From assembly GCA_945835085.1 (NCBI GenBank), contig CAMAIG010000119.1:1-5722 (forward strand): a stretch of DNA of 5,722 nt, written 5' to 3'. The notes under the pieces are model-generated. The model worked only from the letters and a program-made list of their open reading frames with translations, was not told the DNA's origin and made no database searches. A program made the position numbers and the translations under genes. This DNA comes from an uncultured Ruminococcus sp. (lineage in GTDB: Bacteria; Bacillota; Clostridia; Oscillospirales; Ruminococcaceae). Of the stretch, positions 5,657 to 5,722 are shown piece after piece; position 1 is the first letter of the stretch; each line of letters opens with the position of its first letter.

Positions 5657-5722
5657 AATCTCACACCTCCCGGCAAAAGCACCCACACCCCCCTCGCGCG
5701 CCCGCACGCAGGAATATTTATC
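5657..5722 (-). promoter_or_regulatory. GC-rich leader and ribosome binding site of the small terminase gene
   Basis: On the coding strand this holds GGGAGGT (5671-5665), eight bases before the small terminase ATG. Before it is a G/C-rich stretch with alternating GCGCGC, then a G-run. A short hairpin is possible there (CGTGC pairing with GCGCG through one G-U pair, loop GGGC). A TAA at 5720-5718 in another frame might end the preceding gene. I see no -35/-10 promoter or terminator, and the upstream gene lies outside the window. Confidence 0.55.

Noticed and set aside
5335..5688. Alternative minus-strand frame of 117 codons overlapping the small terminase gene
   Set aside because: It is Arg/Leu/Ser-rich, lies in the +1 frame of the terminase gene and lacks a ribosome binding site at its start. 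The terminase frame has both family features and a good GGGAGGT.
5657..5707. Extended small terminase start at GTG 5707
   Set aside because: The extra 17 residues are low-complexity, and the extension would bury the strong ribosome binding site that serves the ATG at 5656.
1..5722. Repeated GCCGCC-type words seen across the window as a dispersed repeat family or CRISPR
   Set aside because: They fall in different frames and genes without regular spacing or conserved flanks, and they reflect frequent Ala and Gly codons (GCG/GCA, GGC) on the coding strand.

Overview
The window is a compact head (packaging and capsid) module of a tailed dsDNA phage or prophage with an HK97-type capsid. Every gene I can support lies on the minus strand, so the transcription order runs from high to low coordinates. 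I see no host genes, integrase, attachment site, tRNA, CRISPR array or insertion sequence. The sequence therefore does not show whether this is a free phage, an active prophage or a remnant. No gene looks broken. Moderate GC (near 45-50% in most genes), strong GGAGG-type ribosome binding sites and the protein families suggest a Firmicutes (Clostridia-like, perhaps gut) host. That is inference from style, not a taxonomic result. TAA, TAG and TGA all end genes here, so there is no sign of stop-codon reassignment.

Layout in transcription order: a GC-rich leader (5657-5722); a P27-like small terminase subunit (5225-5656); a 54-residue two-segment membrane protein (5064-5228); a 68-residue AT-rich protein of unknown function (4841-5047); a 60-residue double-CxxC zinc-ribbon protein (4626-4808); the large terminase subunit (2950-4623); the HK97-family portal (1707-2945); a ClpP-like (S14) prohead protease (972-1703); and the HK97-fold major capsid protein (1-975), which runs off the left edge. 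Two junctions are ATGA overlaps and the other gaps are 2 to 32 bases. I read this as one polycistronic unit with translational coupling.

Working together: the terminase subunits recognise and cut concatemeric DNA and drive it through the portal. The portal nucleates the procapsid, which is built from capsid protein carrying its own N-terminal scaffold-like domain. The ClpP-like protease then removes that domain during maturation. The parts least explained by this scheme are the three tiny genes between the terminase subunits, where related phages often have an HNH nuclease gene or nothing.

The core is an ordinary head module. I found no convincing evidence of a new system. The points worth a second look are the small-gene cluster, the AT-rich composition of one member, and a few details of translation initiation.
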